DNA of 64,000 bases, from positions 14,482 to 78,481 of the forward strand of contig DATGCX010000276.1 of NCBI GenBank assembly GCA_035311445.1, given 5' to 3'. Both the position numbers and the translations under genes were made by a program. Below the pieces are notes generated by a model. That model made no database searches. It saw nothing but the letters and a program-made list of their open reading frames with translations, and was not told the origin of the DNA. How positions within the stretch are numbered: position 1 is the stretch's first letter; each line of letters begins with the position of its first letter. This document shows positions 8,450 to 17,398 of the stretch, in pieces. The stretch is from JAJPKK01 sp035311445 (lineage in GTDB: Bacteria > Pseudomonadota > Alphaproteobacteria > Rhizobiales > Xanthobacteraceae).

Positions 8450-8713
8450 ATGCTCAGACGTCGCTGGTGTGGAGCTCTATTCCGGCTCGGAATGGGGGGC
8501 GGATTCGTGCTTGGCAGCGCCGCGTGCGCGGCCGTTCCTCCTGCAGCATCTTCGGTCGCGGCCGCGGATCCGGCTGTGCGTGTTCCGGCTACGCGGTACC
8601 GCTCCGTTACGCCTGCCGGCGTCACGCTTGCGCCTGCAGAGCCGCAACCCTGGCAGGATCTCAACCGGAACGTCGCACCGCCTGCGCCGCCTTCGAAGGA
8701 GCGCGAGCCATGA
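8450..8713 (+). CDS. Small exported protein of the copper operon
   Basis: The 87-residue product has a hydrophobic N-terminus (LGMGGGFVLGSAACAAVPP) that could be a signal peptide or a weak lipobox ending at Cys25. A Pro/Ala-rich mature part follows with TRYRSVTPAG and EPQPWQDLNRNVAP. The (Y)RSVTxG..PxPWxDxNRxVAP pattern is familiar from small proteins placed just before TolC-like genes in proteobacterial cop clusters. Its role is unknown. The stop overlaps the start of the TolC-like gene (ATGA at 8710-8713), so the two are translationally coupled. Confidence 0.65.
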   Translation: MLRRRWCGALFRLGMGGGFVLGSAACAAVPPAASSVAAADPAVRVPATRYRSVTPAGVTLAPAEPQPWQDLNRNVAPPAPPSKEREP

Positions 8714-10152
8714 CGGCCGCGCCGCAAACTCGCACGGGAGGCGCCCGCATGGCGGCATCCGTATTGGTGGCGATGTCGCTTGCCGAGTGCGCATCTTTCT
8801 CTCCGGATGCCGGCATGGATGTGGTGAGCGGGATTACCGGGGCTGCGCTCTCGCAGGATGCGCACAAAGTTGATACGGCGGAGGCGGCCGATGCGGTGCG
8901 CACCCGCGTGCGACGGCTGCTCGCATCCCGACTCTCGGCCGAGGCGGCGGTTCAAGTGGCGCTGCTCAACAATAAGGGACTGCAGGCGGCCTACAATGAA
9001 CTTGGGGTCGCGGAGGCCGTCCGGGTTGAAGCGAGCCTGCCGCCCAACCCGGCATTCTCGTTCAGTCGGATTTCAACGGCGGTCGAACTCGATATCGAGC
9101 GTCGGGTCGTCGCCGACGTTCTGGCGCTGGCCACGCTGCCCGCGCGCGCGGACATCGCCGGCGACCGTTTTCGTCAGGCGCAGCTCAATGCCGCCCGTGA
9201 AACGCTCAAGGTCGGGCTTGAAACGCGGCGGAACTATTATCATGCGGCGGCATCGCGCCAGGTGGTCGCTTTCCTGGAACAGGCGAGCGGGGCGGCCGAA
9301 ACAGCGGCGAGGCTCGCAGCAGAGCTCGGACGGACCGGCGCCATGAACAAGCTCGATCAGGCACGCGAGCAATCGTTCTACGCCGAGCTTTCTGCCCAAC
9401 TGGCAACAGCGCGACAACAGGTGACGAGCGACCGCGAGGCCTTGGTCCGGTCGCTCGGCCTGTGGGGTAACGACCTCGGATTCAAACTGCCGGAAGCGCT
9501 GCCGGCCTTGCCTAAGCGGCCGAGCAGCTTGCCGATGATCGAGGTTGAGGCAGTCAGCCGGCGCGTTGATCTTCAAATCGCCCGCATGGAGGTTGACGCA
9601 CTCGCCAAATCCTATGGACTTACCAACGCGACACGCTTCATCAACCTGCTCGATGTCGCCGGCATCTCCCGGACCCAGCGCGAACCAGGCGGCCCCCACG
9701 GTACCGGCGGCGGTGTCGAACTCGAGTTCCAGGTGCCGCTCTTTGACTTCGGCGAGGTGCGGCTGCGGCAAGCCGGCGAAGCCTACATGCAGGCGGTCAA
9801 CCGCCTTACGGAGAGAGCCGTGAACGTGCGGTCGGAGGCGCGTGAGGCCTACCGGGCCTACCGGTCCACCTACGATATTGCGACCCAGTACCGTGACCGG
9901 ATCCTGCCGCTGCGCCAGGTCATCACGGACGAGACGATGCTGCGCTACGGCGCAATGCAGATCGACGTTTTCTCATTGCTGACCGAAGCGCGACAGCGCG
10001 TCGCCGTGAATATCGCAGCGATCGAAGCGCAACGGGAGTTCTGGCTGGCAAATGTCAATCTCACGGCTGCCGTGGCGGGCGGCGGCACAGCGGACAAGGC
10101 CGGCGCGACACCGCGCGTCGCGATCGAATCAGCCATCACCGCGGGCAACTGA
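8710..10152 (+). CDS. TolC-family outer-membrane efflux lipoprotein
   Basis: A 480-residue TolC/CusC/CopB-like protein with a lipobox (SLAEC, Cys27) and the alternating long helices of outer-membrane factors. Examples are AAVQVALLNNKGLQAAYNEL, the LPPNPAFSFSR loop typical of this clade, and a repeat of the helix pattern in the second half (EFQVPLFDFGEVRLRQA). It would form the outer-membrane exit duct of a metal efflux system. No RND pump or membrane-fusion gene is adjacent, so its partner must be elsewhere. I chose the ATG at 8710 because it overlaps the upstream stop and gives a proper lipoprotein signal. The frame runs open further upstream but without signal features. Confidence 0.85.
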   Translation: MTAAPQTRTGGARMAASVLVAMSLAECASFSPDAGMDVVSGITGAALSQDAHKVDTAEAADAVRTRVRRLLASRLSAEAAVQVALLNNKGLQAAYNELGVAEAVRVEASLPPNPAFSFSRISTAVELDIERRVVADVLALATLPARADIAGDRFRQAQLNAARETLKVGLETRRNYYHAAASRQVVAFLEQASGAAETAARLAAELGRTGAMNKLDQAREQSFYAELSAQLATARQQVTSDREALVRSLGLWGNDLGFKLPEALPALPKRPSSLPMIEVEAVSRRVDLQIARMEVDALAKSYGLTNATRFINLLDVAGISRTQREPGGPHGTGGGVELEFQVPLFDFGEVRLRQAGEAYMQAVNRLTERAVNVRSEAREAYRAYRSTYDIATQYRDRILPLRQVITDETMLRYGAMQIDVFSLLTEARQRVAVNIAAIEAQREFWLANVNLTAAVAGGGTADKAGATPRVAIESAITAGN

Positions 10153-10171
10153 GCGAGTTGAGGGAACAGGC

Positions 10172-11554
10172 ATGTTATCGCGACGAAACCTGTTGGGAGC
10201 GGGGGCCGTGCTGGTAGGCGCAGGGGCAATCAGCGGCCGCGTGCAGGCCGCCGGCATTCCGGAGGCGCCGACCACCGCCACCAATACGATGCAGCCGCCG
10301 CTGTTCCCGTCGAACGGGCCGGATTACCAACCGGTCGTGACGCTGAATGGCTGGACGCTGCCCTGGCGAATGAATGGCGAGTGGAAAGAGTTCCATCTTG
10401 TTGCAGAGCCTGTGGTGCGTGAATTCGCGCCCGGGATGAAGGCCTATCTGTGGGGTTACAACGGCCAGTCGCCGGGGCCGACGATCGAGGCGGTGGAGGG
10501 CGACAGAGTTCGTATCTTCGTCACCAACAAGCTTCCCGAGCACACCACCGTACACTGGCACGGCATGCTCGTGCCGAATGGCATGGATGGCGTCGGCGGC
10601 GTCACCCAACCGCACATCGATCCGGGCAAAACCTTCGTCTACGAGTTTGCGCTCAAGCGCAGCGGCAGCTTCATGTACCACCCGCACTCCGACGAGATGG
10701 TCCAGATGGCCATGGGCATGATGGGCATGTTCGTGGTCCATCCGCGCGACGCAAAGCTCCACCGCGTCGACCGCGATTTCGTGTTCGTCATGAGCTCCTA
10801 CCTGATCGACCCCGGCACCTATCTGCCGAAGGTTGCCGAGATGACCGACTTCAACATGTGGACGTGGAACGCGCGCGTATTTCCGGGCATCGATCCGCTG
10901 CCGGTCCGTCTCGGCGACCGCGTGCGCATACGCATCGGAAATCTCACCATGACGAACCATCCGATCCATCTGCACGGCCACAGCTTTGCCGTGACCTGTA
11001 CCGACGGCGGTTGGATACCGGAAAGCGCACGCTGGCCGGAGACAACCATGGACGTTCCGGTCGGCGCGATCCGTGCCGTCGAGGTGGTCGCCGACGCGCC
11101 GGGCGACTGGGCGTTTCATTGCCACAAGTCGCACCACACCATGAACGCCATGGGCCACAACACTCGAAATCTCATCGGCGTGAGCCAACAGGAACTCGCC
11201 AAAGCTCGGCGGGTGATCCCGGACTTCCACCCGATGGGAGCAGGCGGCATGGCCGATATGGGGTCGATGGAGATGCCGATGCCCGACAACACGCTCCCCA
11301 TGATGACGGGCTTCGGGCAGTTCGGGCCGATTGAAATGGGCGGAATGTTTACCCTCATGAAGGTGCGTGAAGGCCTCGCCGCGAACGACTATGGCGATCC
11401 AGGCCCATACAACAATCCGGAGGGGACCGTCGCCTACGAGGTCAAAGGTGCGACCGAGCAATCCATCCCGCGATCGCAGAGCCCCGCGACCGGAGCCCGC
11501 CCAAGGACAGCAATCGAAAGGATCACAAAGAGAACTGCAAAATCACATCGCTAA
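10172..11554 (+). CDS. Tat-exported multicopper oxidase, copper-resistance type
   Basis: This 460-residue oxidase has a twin-arginine-like N-terminus (SRRNLLGAGAVLVGAG). All four copper-binding blocks are visible: HWHGM, HPHSDEM, HPIHLHGH and HCHKSHH, which supply the type 1 and the trinuclear type 2/3 sites. A Met-rich segment (MADMGSMEMPMPDN) near residue 355 resembles Cu(I)-binding inserts of CopA/CueO-like enzymes. It probably oxidises Cu(I) in the periplasm. The ATG at 10172 follows AGGGAACAGG and lies 19 bp after the TolC-like gene. The CusF-like chaperone follows at once. Confidence 0.9.
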   Translation: MLSRRNLLGAGAVLVGAGAISGRVQAAGIPEAPTTATNTMQPPLFPSNGPDYQPVVTLNGWTLPWRMNGEWKEFHLVAEPVVREFAPGMKAYLWGYNGQSPGPTIEAVEGDRVRIFVTNKLPEHTTVHWHGMLVPNGMDGVGGVTQPHIDPGKTFVYEFALKRSGSFMYHPHSDEMVQMAMGMMGMFVVHPRDAKLHRVDRDFVFVMSSYLIDPGTYLPKVAEMTDFNMWTWNARVFPGIDPLPVRLGDRVRIRIGNLTMTNHPIHLHGHSFAVTCTDGGWIPESARWPETTMDVPVGAIRAVEVVADAPGDWAFHCHKSHHTMNAMGHNTRNLIGVSQQELAKARRVIPDFHPMGAGGMADMGSMEMPMPDNTLPMMTGFGQFGPIEMGGMFTLMKVREGLAANDYGDPGPYNNPEGTVAYEVKGATEQSIPRSQSPATGARPRTAIERITKRTAKSHR

Positions 11555-11566
11555 CGGGAGAGAAAC

Positions 11567-11863
11567 ATGAAAGCTCTGCCACCCCTCGTCGTCGCCTTTG
11601 TGCTTTCCATCGGACCGCAAAGCATGCTCGCGCAGCCGGCCCTGATAGATGGGCAAGTCACCAAAGTCGATCAATCGGCCGGCAAGATCACCATCAGGCA
11701 TGGTCCGGCCAAGAGGCTCGGAATGGAGCAGGGCATGACCATGGTTTACAAGGCACAAGACCCGACAATACTCAAGGCAGTCAAAGCCGGCGACAAGATC
11801 AAGTTCGATGCCGAGCAAGTGAATGGCCAATTCACCGTGACAAAAATAGAAAAGGCAAGGTAG
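11567..11863 (+). CDS. CusF-like periplasmic copper chaperone
   Basis: A 98-residue protein with a signal peptide (about 22 residues) and one small OB-fold-like domain matching the CusF/DUF1344 pattern. IDGQVTKVDQSAGKITIRH is followed by the Met pair in MEQGMTMVYK and a C-terminal GDKIKF strand. The histidine and the two methionines correspond to the Cu(I)/Ag(I) ligands of CusF. It ends the copper operon, 12 bp after the multicopper oxidase, with GGGAGAGAAAC before its ATG. Confidence 0.85.
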   Translation: MKALPPLVVAFVLSIGPQSMLAQPALIDGQVTKVDQSAGKITIRHGPAKRLGMEQGMTMVYKAQDPTILKAVKAGDKIKFDAEQVNGQFTVTKIEKAR

Positions 11864-12235
11864 CGCGGCATGACGACCATCACCGCCGCCCCGCGACTTT
11901 CGCATTCATCTCAGCACGTGGCGGGTGTCGCGTGCGGGCGCGAAGCTGTGGTGCCCTTCGGGGTGATCACAAGGAATTCAAGACACTGATCGCTCAGGTT
12001 CTCCCCCATATGTCGGCGGGGCGCGATACAATCGACCGAGTCCGCGGGCCGGCGATGTTCCGCGGCACTTCCGTTGGGGGCGTGCCATTCGATCCCGTTG
12101 CGCTGCCGCCGTCGGGCAACAACGCCCCGATCCACGGATCGGCGGCGCTCTGGTACGTAAAAGGCGGCAGTTCGGGAACCCGGAGAGGTCAGTTTACGCC
12201 AGAGCCGCGTCATGCAGCGGCTCGCCGCCTCAGTA
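11864..12235. other. Spacer after the copper operon
   Basis: I see no supported gene in these 372 bp. Short frames exist on both strands but none shows a domain, a signal peptide or a good ribosome binding site. Confidence 0.5.
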
Positions 12236-12586
12236 TTAATACATGCCGAGGACCGCTCCGAACAATGTGAGGAAACCGAGCACGGCAATACCGGCATGGA
12301 GAAACACAATGGGTCTTTTGGCGACCTCGCCACGAAAATGGACAGAGGCCAGATAAAAACCGCCGAGTGCCGCAATGGCCAGAATCACCAGCGCGACCAG
12401 CGGCCCATTCGAGATGCCGCTCGTGAACGCCGCATCAACGAGCAGAAGCAGCCCTGTGGCCCCCAGCGCCGCGTGCAGCAGCGACAAGGGCCAAGGTGCA
12501 AGCCGCTTCCGCAGTATGTACGCCGCGGCGAGCGCCAGCCCCGCGGAGGCACCGACAGAGAATACAATGAGAGCATAGATGAGCAT
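12236..12586 (-). CDS. Small four-helix inner-membrane protein of unknown function
   Basis: The 116-residue product is almost entirely hydrophobic, with four predicted membrane helices (residues about 2-22, 32-52, 62-82 and 92-114) joined by short loops such as RKRLAPWPLSLLHAALGATG and HFRGEVAKRP. Single small proteins of this kind occur in many alphaproteobacteria and I know no assigned function. It is transcribed towards the copper operon. Confidence 0.7.
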   Translation of the reverse strand: MLIYALIVFSVGASAGLALAAAYILRKRLAPWPLSLLHAALGATGLLLLVDAAFTSGISNGPLVALVILAIAALGGFYLASVHFRGEVAKRPIVFLHAGIAVLGFLTLFGAVLGMY

Positions 12587-12993
12587 TTATTATTCTCCGC
12601 GCTGCGACGGTCGGAGCAGTTCAGCTCTGTGTCCCATTCGCATATTCGGCCGGAGTCTTTTTTTGGCTCTGATGCGCCGCGTGACGGATCGGGTCCGCCG
12701 ACGTGTACGACCGGCCAAACAATGGGCCTTTGCAAGGCGGATTGGAAGGAGATTTTTTATCATAGCCCTTTGGTACCCTGTACGGTCCGATTTGAGGCCG
12801 TAGCCGACGCTGGCCATACGGCCGTCATGCGGCAAAAAAAGCCGAAATTACGGCTAGCAAAGTCCTGGCCTCGAACTTTTTTGCGCTGTCAGGATACTAA
12901 CGGTTGCCGCGATCCGGATGAGTCGCGTACGCGATTTGGGGCGCAACGTAACGGCCATCCTGCTCGCCGGTTTGCAATTCGGCGGAGGATGCA
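12587..12993. other. Divergent intergenic region before the caspase-like gene
   Basis: This 407-bp stretch is clearly more A/T-rich in parts (runs of T at about 12657 and 12754, and AAAAAAAGCCGAAA at 12834). It separates the small membrane protein from the caspase-like gene. It probably carries promoters for both, but I cannot assign -35/-10 boxes with confidence. The only clear element is GGCGGAGG just before the ATG at 12994. Confidence 0.45.
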
Positions 12994-14667
12994 ATGCGGT
13001 GGTGTTTGGTTGCCCTGCTCGGCGTCATCGGCTGCCTGGCGGCGACGCACGCTGTGGCAGAACGCCGCGTCGCGCTGGTGATCGGCAATGCGCAATACGC
13101 CTACACCGCGGCGCTGCCCAACCCGCGCAATGATGCCCAGGACATCTCGGAGTTGCTCAAGAAAATCGGTTTCGAAGTGACCGTGGGCCTTGATCTCGAC
13201 CAGACCAGTTTCGCGCGTACCATCGATACCTTCGCCCGCGCGCTCGAAGGTGCCGATGTCGGACTGTTTTTCTATGCGGGCCATGGCCTGCAAATCAATG
13301 AGAAGAACTATCTGATTTCGACCGGAGCAAAGCTCGAAAGTACCTTCCTGGTGCCGTCGGAAACCATCGAGCTCGATGCGATCATCCGGCTCATGGAGTC
13401 GAAAGCCGGGACCAACCTGATCTTCCTCGACGCGTGCCGCAACAATCCGCTGACCGACAATCTCAAGCGTACCCTCGCGGTCGTCAGTCGCTCGACCACC
13501 ATCGGCCGCGGCCTCGCCCGGGTCGAACCGACCGGTCGCGATACTCTCGTCGCTTTTTCCTCCGCGCCAGGCCAGGAGTCCGCCGATGGGCGGGGCCGCA
13601 ACAGCCCGTTTACCGCGGCGCTGCTGCGGCACATGCCCAAACCTGGTCTTGAGGTCTCGGTGATGCTCAAGGAAGTCACGGCCGACGTGCGACGCGAAAC
13701 CGGCAACGCACAGCGCCCCCAGCAACTGAGCGACATGTCCAAGACGTTTTATTTTGTAAAGGCGGAACCGGCGATGACCGCGCCCCCGCCAGCCGCCGCG
13801 ATACCGCCGATAGCGCCATCGGAGCCGGTTGATCCGGTCGATGTAGCGTTCTGGCAATCGGCCGCCGCCACAAATGAGTGCGAATCCATCCGCGCCTATA
13901 TTCGCCGATTCCCGACCGGCAACTTTGTAGACTTGGCCCGCATTTCGGAGCGGCGGTTGTGCAAGGCCGGCCCCGAGATTGTGACAGCCTCACCGCAGCC
14001 GCCCTCGTCCGGGCCGGTCGCTCCGATGCTGATCCCGGCACCTGCGACGCCCGCAGCTCCCGTCCCGGCCGCGACCACTCAACCCGCCCCGGGGACGAAG
14101 GATGCGCTTGCCACCCCTGCCGTTGCGGCCCCACCGGTTGTGCCTGCTGCCGCACCGGTCGTGCCGCCGGACCCCATCGACATCGGACGCAAGCTCCAGA
14201 AGGAGCTGTTGCGGGTGGGATGTGCAGCGAGCGGAATCGAAATCGATGGCAACTGGGACGCCGCCTCGCGCGACGCGTTGCGGTCATTCAATGAGCGCAC
14301 GCGCTCGGTGGCCGTGATCGACCGCCCGACCCCTGAAGCTCTCGAAGCGGTGCGCAGCCACAGGAACCGTGTATGTCCGACCACCTGCGAGGCCGGCACG
14401 GAGTTGCGCGGTAATGCCTGTGTCGCAATCCCGAAACCGCAGGAGCGCTCCCGGCATGCCTCCCGACCACCCGAGCACGAGCGAGATCGGCCGCTGCGGG
14501 CGCAACGGGTCGAACCTGTCCCGCAGCGATCGGGGTCCCAATCGCAGTCATATGCGAATGTGCCGACTTTGGACACGCGGAAGGGCGAGTCCTGGATCTA
14601 CGTGGGAAAGCAGCGCTGCAAGACCTTTGAACCACCGGGAGCGCCGCCGCGCATCATCTGCCCGTAA
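12994..14667 (+). CDS. Secreted caspase-like (C14/metacaspase) protein
   Basis: After a signal peptide (residues 1-22) comes a caspase-fold domain: ERRVALVIGNAQY, then the catalytic histidine in FFYAGHGLQ (H97), then the catalytic cysteine in FLDACRNNP (C148), and VAFSSAPGQ. Both members of the dyad are intact, so proteolytic activity is plausible. Cleavage specificity in bacterial members is usually after Arg or Lys, but this cannot be confirmed here. Residues 255-405 form a Pro/Ala-rich linker. A domain with QKELLRVGCAASGIEIDGNW resembles peptidoglycan-binding-like repeats, and the basic C-terminus holds several cysteines. The 557-residue length is typical of the Hyphomicrobiales family. 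No obvious partner is adjacent. Confidence 0.85.
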   Translation: MRWCLVALLGVIGCLAATHAVAERRVALVIGNAQYAYTAALPNPRNDAQDISELLKKIGFEVTVGLDLDQTSFARTIDTFARALEGADVGLFFYAGHGLQINEKNYLISTGAKLESTFLVPSETIELDAIIRLMESKAGTNLIFLDACRNNPLTDNLKRTLAVVSRSTTIGRGLARVEPTGRDTLVAFSSAPGQESADGRGRNSPFTAALLRHMPKPGLEVSVMLKEVTADVRRETGNAQRPQQLSDMSKTFYFVKAEPAMTAPPPAAAIPPIAPSEPVDPVDVAFWQSAAATNECESIRAYIRRFPTGNFVDLARISERRLCKAGPEIVTASPQPPSSGPVAPMLIPAPATPAAPVPAATTQPAPGTKDALATPAVAAPPVVPAAAPVVPPDPIDIGRKLQKELLRVGCAASGIEIDGNWDAASRDALRSFNERTRSVAVIDRPTPEALEAVRSHRNRVCPTTCEAGTELRGNACVAIPKPQERSRHASRPPEHERDRPLRAQRVEPVPQRSGSQSQSYANVPTLDTRKGESWIYVGKQRCKTFEPPGAPPRIICP

Positions 14668-14810
14668 TTGCCTCGAAACAGTTGATGGGAGTGCTCACGT
14701 GACGGGCACGAGGCCGATGCGGCGACTTTTGATGATCGCCGCCCTCCGCGGAGATGGCTTCGCAAGGAGCCCACCCAGCATTCGGCCGGTCGTCATGATA
14801 CATCGCCCGC

Positions 14811-15097
14811 TGTAGGGGCGACCCTGGGGCGACCCTTGTGGTCGCCCCGTTCGTCGCATCCCGCAAAGGGCGACCACAAGGGTCGCCCCCCATTGGCGCT
14901 AACTTAACGCTGTGCTGTGCCGCTGGGACTCCCTCCCCCCTTGTGGGTCCCTTGTGGGGGAGGGTTGGGGTGGGGGTCGTGCCACGGGGCACAGCTTTGC
15001 TCCATTCCTCGACCCCCGCCCCCTCCCCACAAGGGGAGGGGAGGAGTTCGCGGCGCCGTTGCAGCGTAAGTTAACGCAAATGAGGGTCGCCCCTACA
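14811..15097. repeat. 287-bp composite palindromic (MITE-like) element
   Basis: The ends are perfect 15-bp inverted repeats: TGTAGGGGCGACCCT at 14811-14825 and its complement at 15083-15097. Inside is a 22-bp inverted repeat (14827-14848 and 14868-14889), then a second pair of inverted GCGTTAACTTA-like sequences (around 14896 and 15065) that bracket copy B of the C/G-rich palindrome (14929-15046). The whole is a set of nested palindromes without coding capacity, as in miniature inverted-repeat elements. I see no target-site duplication. The rest of 14668-15301 has no gene. Confidence 0.65.
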
Positions 15098-15301
15098 TCA
15101 TGTTTCCTATTCTCGATTTGGGCGCTTCTTCGCCGGACCGTACAATGCGGGTACCTACAAATTGTACACGGATTTAGAGAGAAATTTCGCACAGAGAGGT
15201 ATTATCTGCTATCATGATTCGGCTGCGGCCATCCCGCGAGCGGGCCGACGCCGGTGCTTGCAACACCGACGCCTGCCCTGACCCTCAACATGGAGTGACC
15301 C

Positions 15302-15514
15302 ATGTCAAAGGCTGCTCACAAGTCTATTCAAAATCGAGGGCCTGTCACGCTGAGCGTCGCCGAGATAGCCAGTCTCGCCGACAGATTGAGCGCGCGTGCT
15401 CAAAGCGCGATGCTCGATCAGCCCGAACAGCGCTCCGACCTTGATCTTGCGGCGAGGCTGATCCGGCACATTGTGCGAGCAGGTCTTGTGCGCGCCAGCG
15501 TGGCGATCGAATAG
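15302..15514 (+). CDS. Small hypothetical protein (70 aa)
   Basis: The ATG follows CATGGAGTGACC. The product is a soluble, mostly helical 70-residue protein with VTLSVAEIASLADRLSARAQ and a C-terminal LAARLIRHIVRAGLVR. It could be a small regulator or an antitoxin-like helical protein, but I recognise no family. It stands between the composite palindromic element and a decayed VapC gene. Confidence 0.4.
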   Translation: MSKAAHKSIQNRGPVTLSVAEIASLADRLSARAQSAMLDQPEQRSDLDLAARLIRHIVRAGLVRASVAIE

Positions 15515-15606
15515 GGGCGCGTTTCGACCTCGATCAATCGATTTTGCCTATCTATGCTTGCTATCTTGCGAACCGAAACCTGACTCACTATCACCGGCAA
15601 CCCATA

Positions 15607-15957
15607 TCAGACTACAATTACGGCGTCACTGTAGGCAGCCAGGGTTTTGTCCGTTGTCAAGAGGCGCAACGGTTCGGTAAGCGCCTGGGCGACGAGCATC
15701 CGGTCGAATGGATCGCGACGGTCTCTGAGCGCCAAACCGCGTGACGCAACCGCGTGCTGCCATGTGATCGGAAGCTCCAGGAATTTTGCTTCTCGAAACC
15801 CATGCAGGAAGTCGGCCGGCTCGATCCTAATTCTGTCGTGCGACGCCTTGATGGCGATTTCCCAGAGCGATATGGCGCTGACAAAGAGGTCACGATCATC
15901 AAGCTAAGCTTGGGCGACAGCATGACGCGCTCCGTCAATGCTTCAACAAACGCTCAC
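15607..15957 (-). pseudogene. Decayed VapC-type PIN toxin, N-terminus lost
   Basis: The minus strand encodes a clear C-terminal PIN domain in one frame: DRDLFVSAISLWEIAIKAS, then LELPITWQHAV, DRRDPFDRMLVAQALTEPL and a final YSDAVIVV. It closely resembles the intact VapC at 32019-32405. Upstream of DDRDLF the frame is broken by stops, and the first catalytic-aspartate strand (LLLDTH) is gone; only a trace (CGTTTGTTG..CAT) remains. No antitoxin gene precedes it, so the toxin is dead. The remaining parts of 15515-16102 show no other gene. Confidence 0.75.
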
Positions 15958-16102
15958 CTATAGCGGATTTCGTTCGGTGGACTCTAGCCGCTTTTCTCAT
16001 GCCCCACCCTGGCGTAGGGTAGTGCATACGCAACGATGCTTCGATAGAGGCGAGAAAAGCGGGCCGCCACCGCCGGCAGCACCGCCTGATGGGGAGGAAA
16101 AC

Positions 16103-17143
16103 ATGACCAGGCTGCCGATTGCCGCAGCGGCGAGCGCACTCGCGGTCTCATTTGCGTTCGCACAGTCCGAGAACCAGGCCGTCCTGCGGCTCGATCCAGC
16201 CCTCGACGCGCTGGTCTCGCCCGACGCCAAGGTCGAGCTTGTCAAGGGCGGCTTTGGCTTCACCGAGGGCCCGGTGTGGGTGCAGAAGGGCAGGGAAGGC
16301 TATCTGCTGTTCACCGACATCCCCGGCGCTGTGGTGTGGAAATTGACGGCGGATGGCAAGGCTTCGGTCTATCTCGATAACGTCGGTTATACCGGCCCCG
16401 AAAGGTGGCGCTGGGGCCCCGTCCTGAACAACGGCAAGGACCGCAACGATCCGAACTTCGAAGAGTTCGTGATGATGGGCGCCGACGGTCTCACGCTTGA
16501 CCGCCAAGGCCGCCTGATCCTCGCCACCTTTGCGGGCCGCTCGCTGATGCGCATCGAGAACGGCGGCAAGCGCACCGTGCTGGCCGACAATTACGAAGGC
16601 AAGCGCTTCGGCGGTCCCAACGATGTCGTGGTCAAGCGCGACGGCGCGATCTATTTCACCGACACTTACGGGGCGCTGCGCCTGCGCGATAAGGATCCCA
16701 AGAAGGAACTCGATTTCAATGCGGTGTACCGGTGGAAGGACGGCAAGCTCACGCTCGTGATCAAGGACATGCCCAACACCAACGGCCTCGCCTTCGCGCC
16801 CGACGAGAAATATCTCTACGTCAATGGCAGCCGCGACAACTACGTCAATCGCTACGAGGTGCAGCCCGACGGCACGCTGGCGAACGGCAAGCTGTTCTTC
16901 GACATGCGCGGGCAGACGGAGCCTGGCATCACCGACGGCCTGCGGGTCGATACCAACGGCAATCTCTACGAGACCGGCCCGGGGGGCGTGTGGATCATCT
17001 CGCCGGACGGCAAGCACCTCGGCACCATCCGGGCACCCGAAATCTCCACCAACATCGGCTTCGGCGATGCCGACAGGAAGACGCTCTACATCGCCGCGCG
17101 CAGCAGCATCTACCGGATCAGGGTGAACACGCCGGGGATATGA
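16103..17143 (+). CDS. Exported SMP-30/gluconolactonase-like beta-propeller protein
   Basis: A 346-residue protein with a signal peptide (residues 1-21, ending FAFAQ) and a six-bladed propeller of the SMP-30/gluconolactonase/LRE family. Visible blocks are FTEGPVWV (metal-ligand Glu), GADGLTLDRQGRLILATF, GGPNDVVVKRDGAIYFTD, MPNTNGLAFAPDEKYLYV and GITDGLRVDTNGNLY. The Glu, Asn and Asp ligands for a divalent metal are conserved. It probably hydrolyses a sugar or aldonic lactone in the periplasm; the substrate is unknown. A strong GGGGAGGA precedes the ATG at 16103. Confidence 0.85.
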   Translation: MTRLPIAAAASALAVSFAFAQSENQAVLRLDPALDALVSPDAKVELVKGGFGFTEGPVWVQKGREGYLLFTDIPGAVVWKLTADGKASVYLDNVGYTGPERWRWGPVLNNGKDRNDPNFEEFVMMGADGLTLDRQGRLILATFAGRSLMRIENGGKRTVLADNYEGKRFGGPNDVVVKRDGAIYFTDTYGALRLRDKDPKKELDFNAVYRWKDGKLTLVIKDMPNTNGLAFAPDEKYLYVNGSRDNYVNRYEVQPDGTLANGKLFFDMRGQTEPGITDGLRVDTNGNLYETGPGGVWIISPDGKHLGTIRAPEISTNIGFGDADRKTLYIAARSSIYRIRVNTPGI

Positions 17144-17398
17144 GTGGTGCAGGGCGGGTTCGCCTTACGCCGTCCGAGCGAGCCCGCCATGCCGACGATC
17201 GGGGCGCGGTCTGTGCTGCAAGGCCAGGCCGAAAACCTGGTCACGATTGCACTGAGGGAAAGTCAGGTCTATCTTTCGCCCCAGAGCGCCCGATGAGAAC
17301 TCTGGATTAGCGAACCGCGTATTTGTTGCCAGCTCAGTTCTTTGCCCAGGGTAGTGATTCCCCCTACTGCTCAGGCGATTTCGAAAGGAGCCCGAGTT
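17144..17398. other. Spacer with a 35-codon frame of unknown value
   Basis: Only one short frame (17189-17296), containing VLQGQAENLVTIALRESQVY and ending SPQSAR, looks protein-like. It lacks a ribosome binding site and may be the tail of a lost gene. Nothing else is seen. Confidence 0.25.

Noticed and set aside
14811..15097. CRISPR or tandem array
   Set aside because: The repeats are inverted and nested, not direct with unique spacers.
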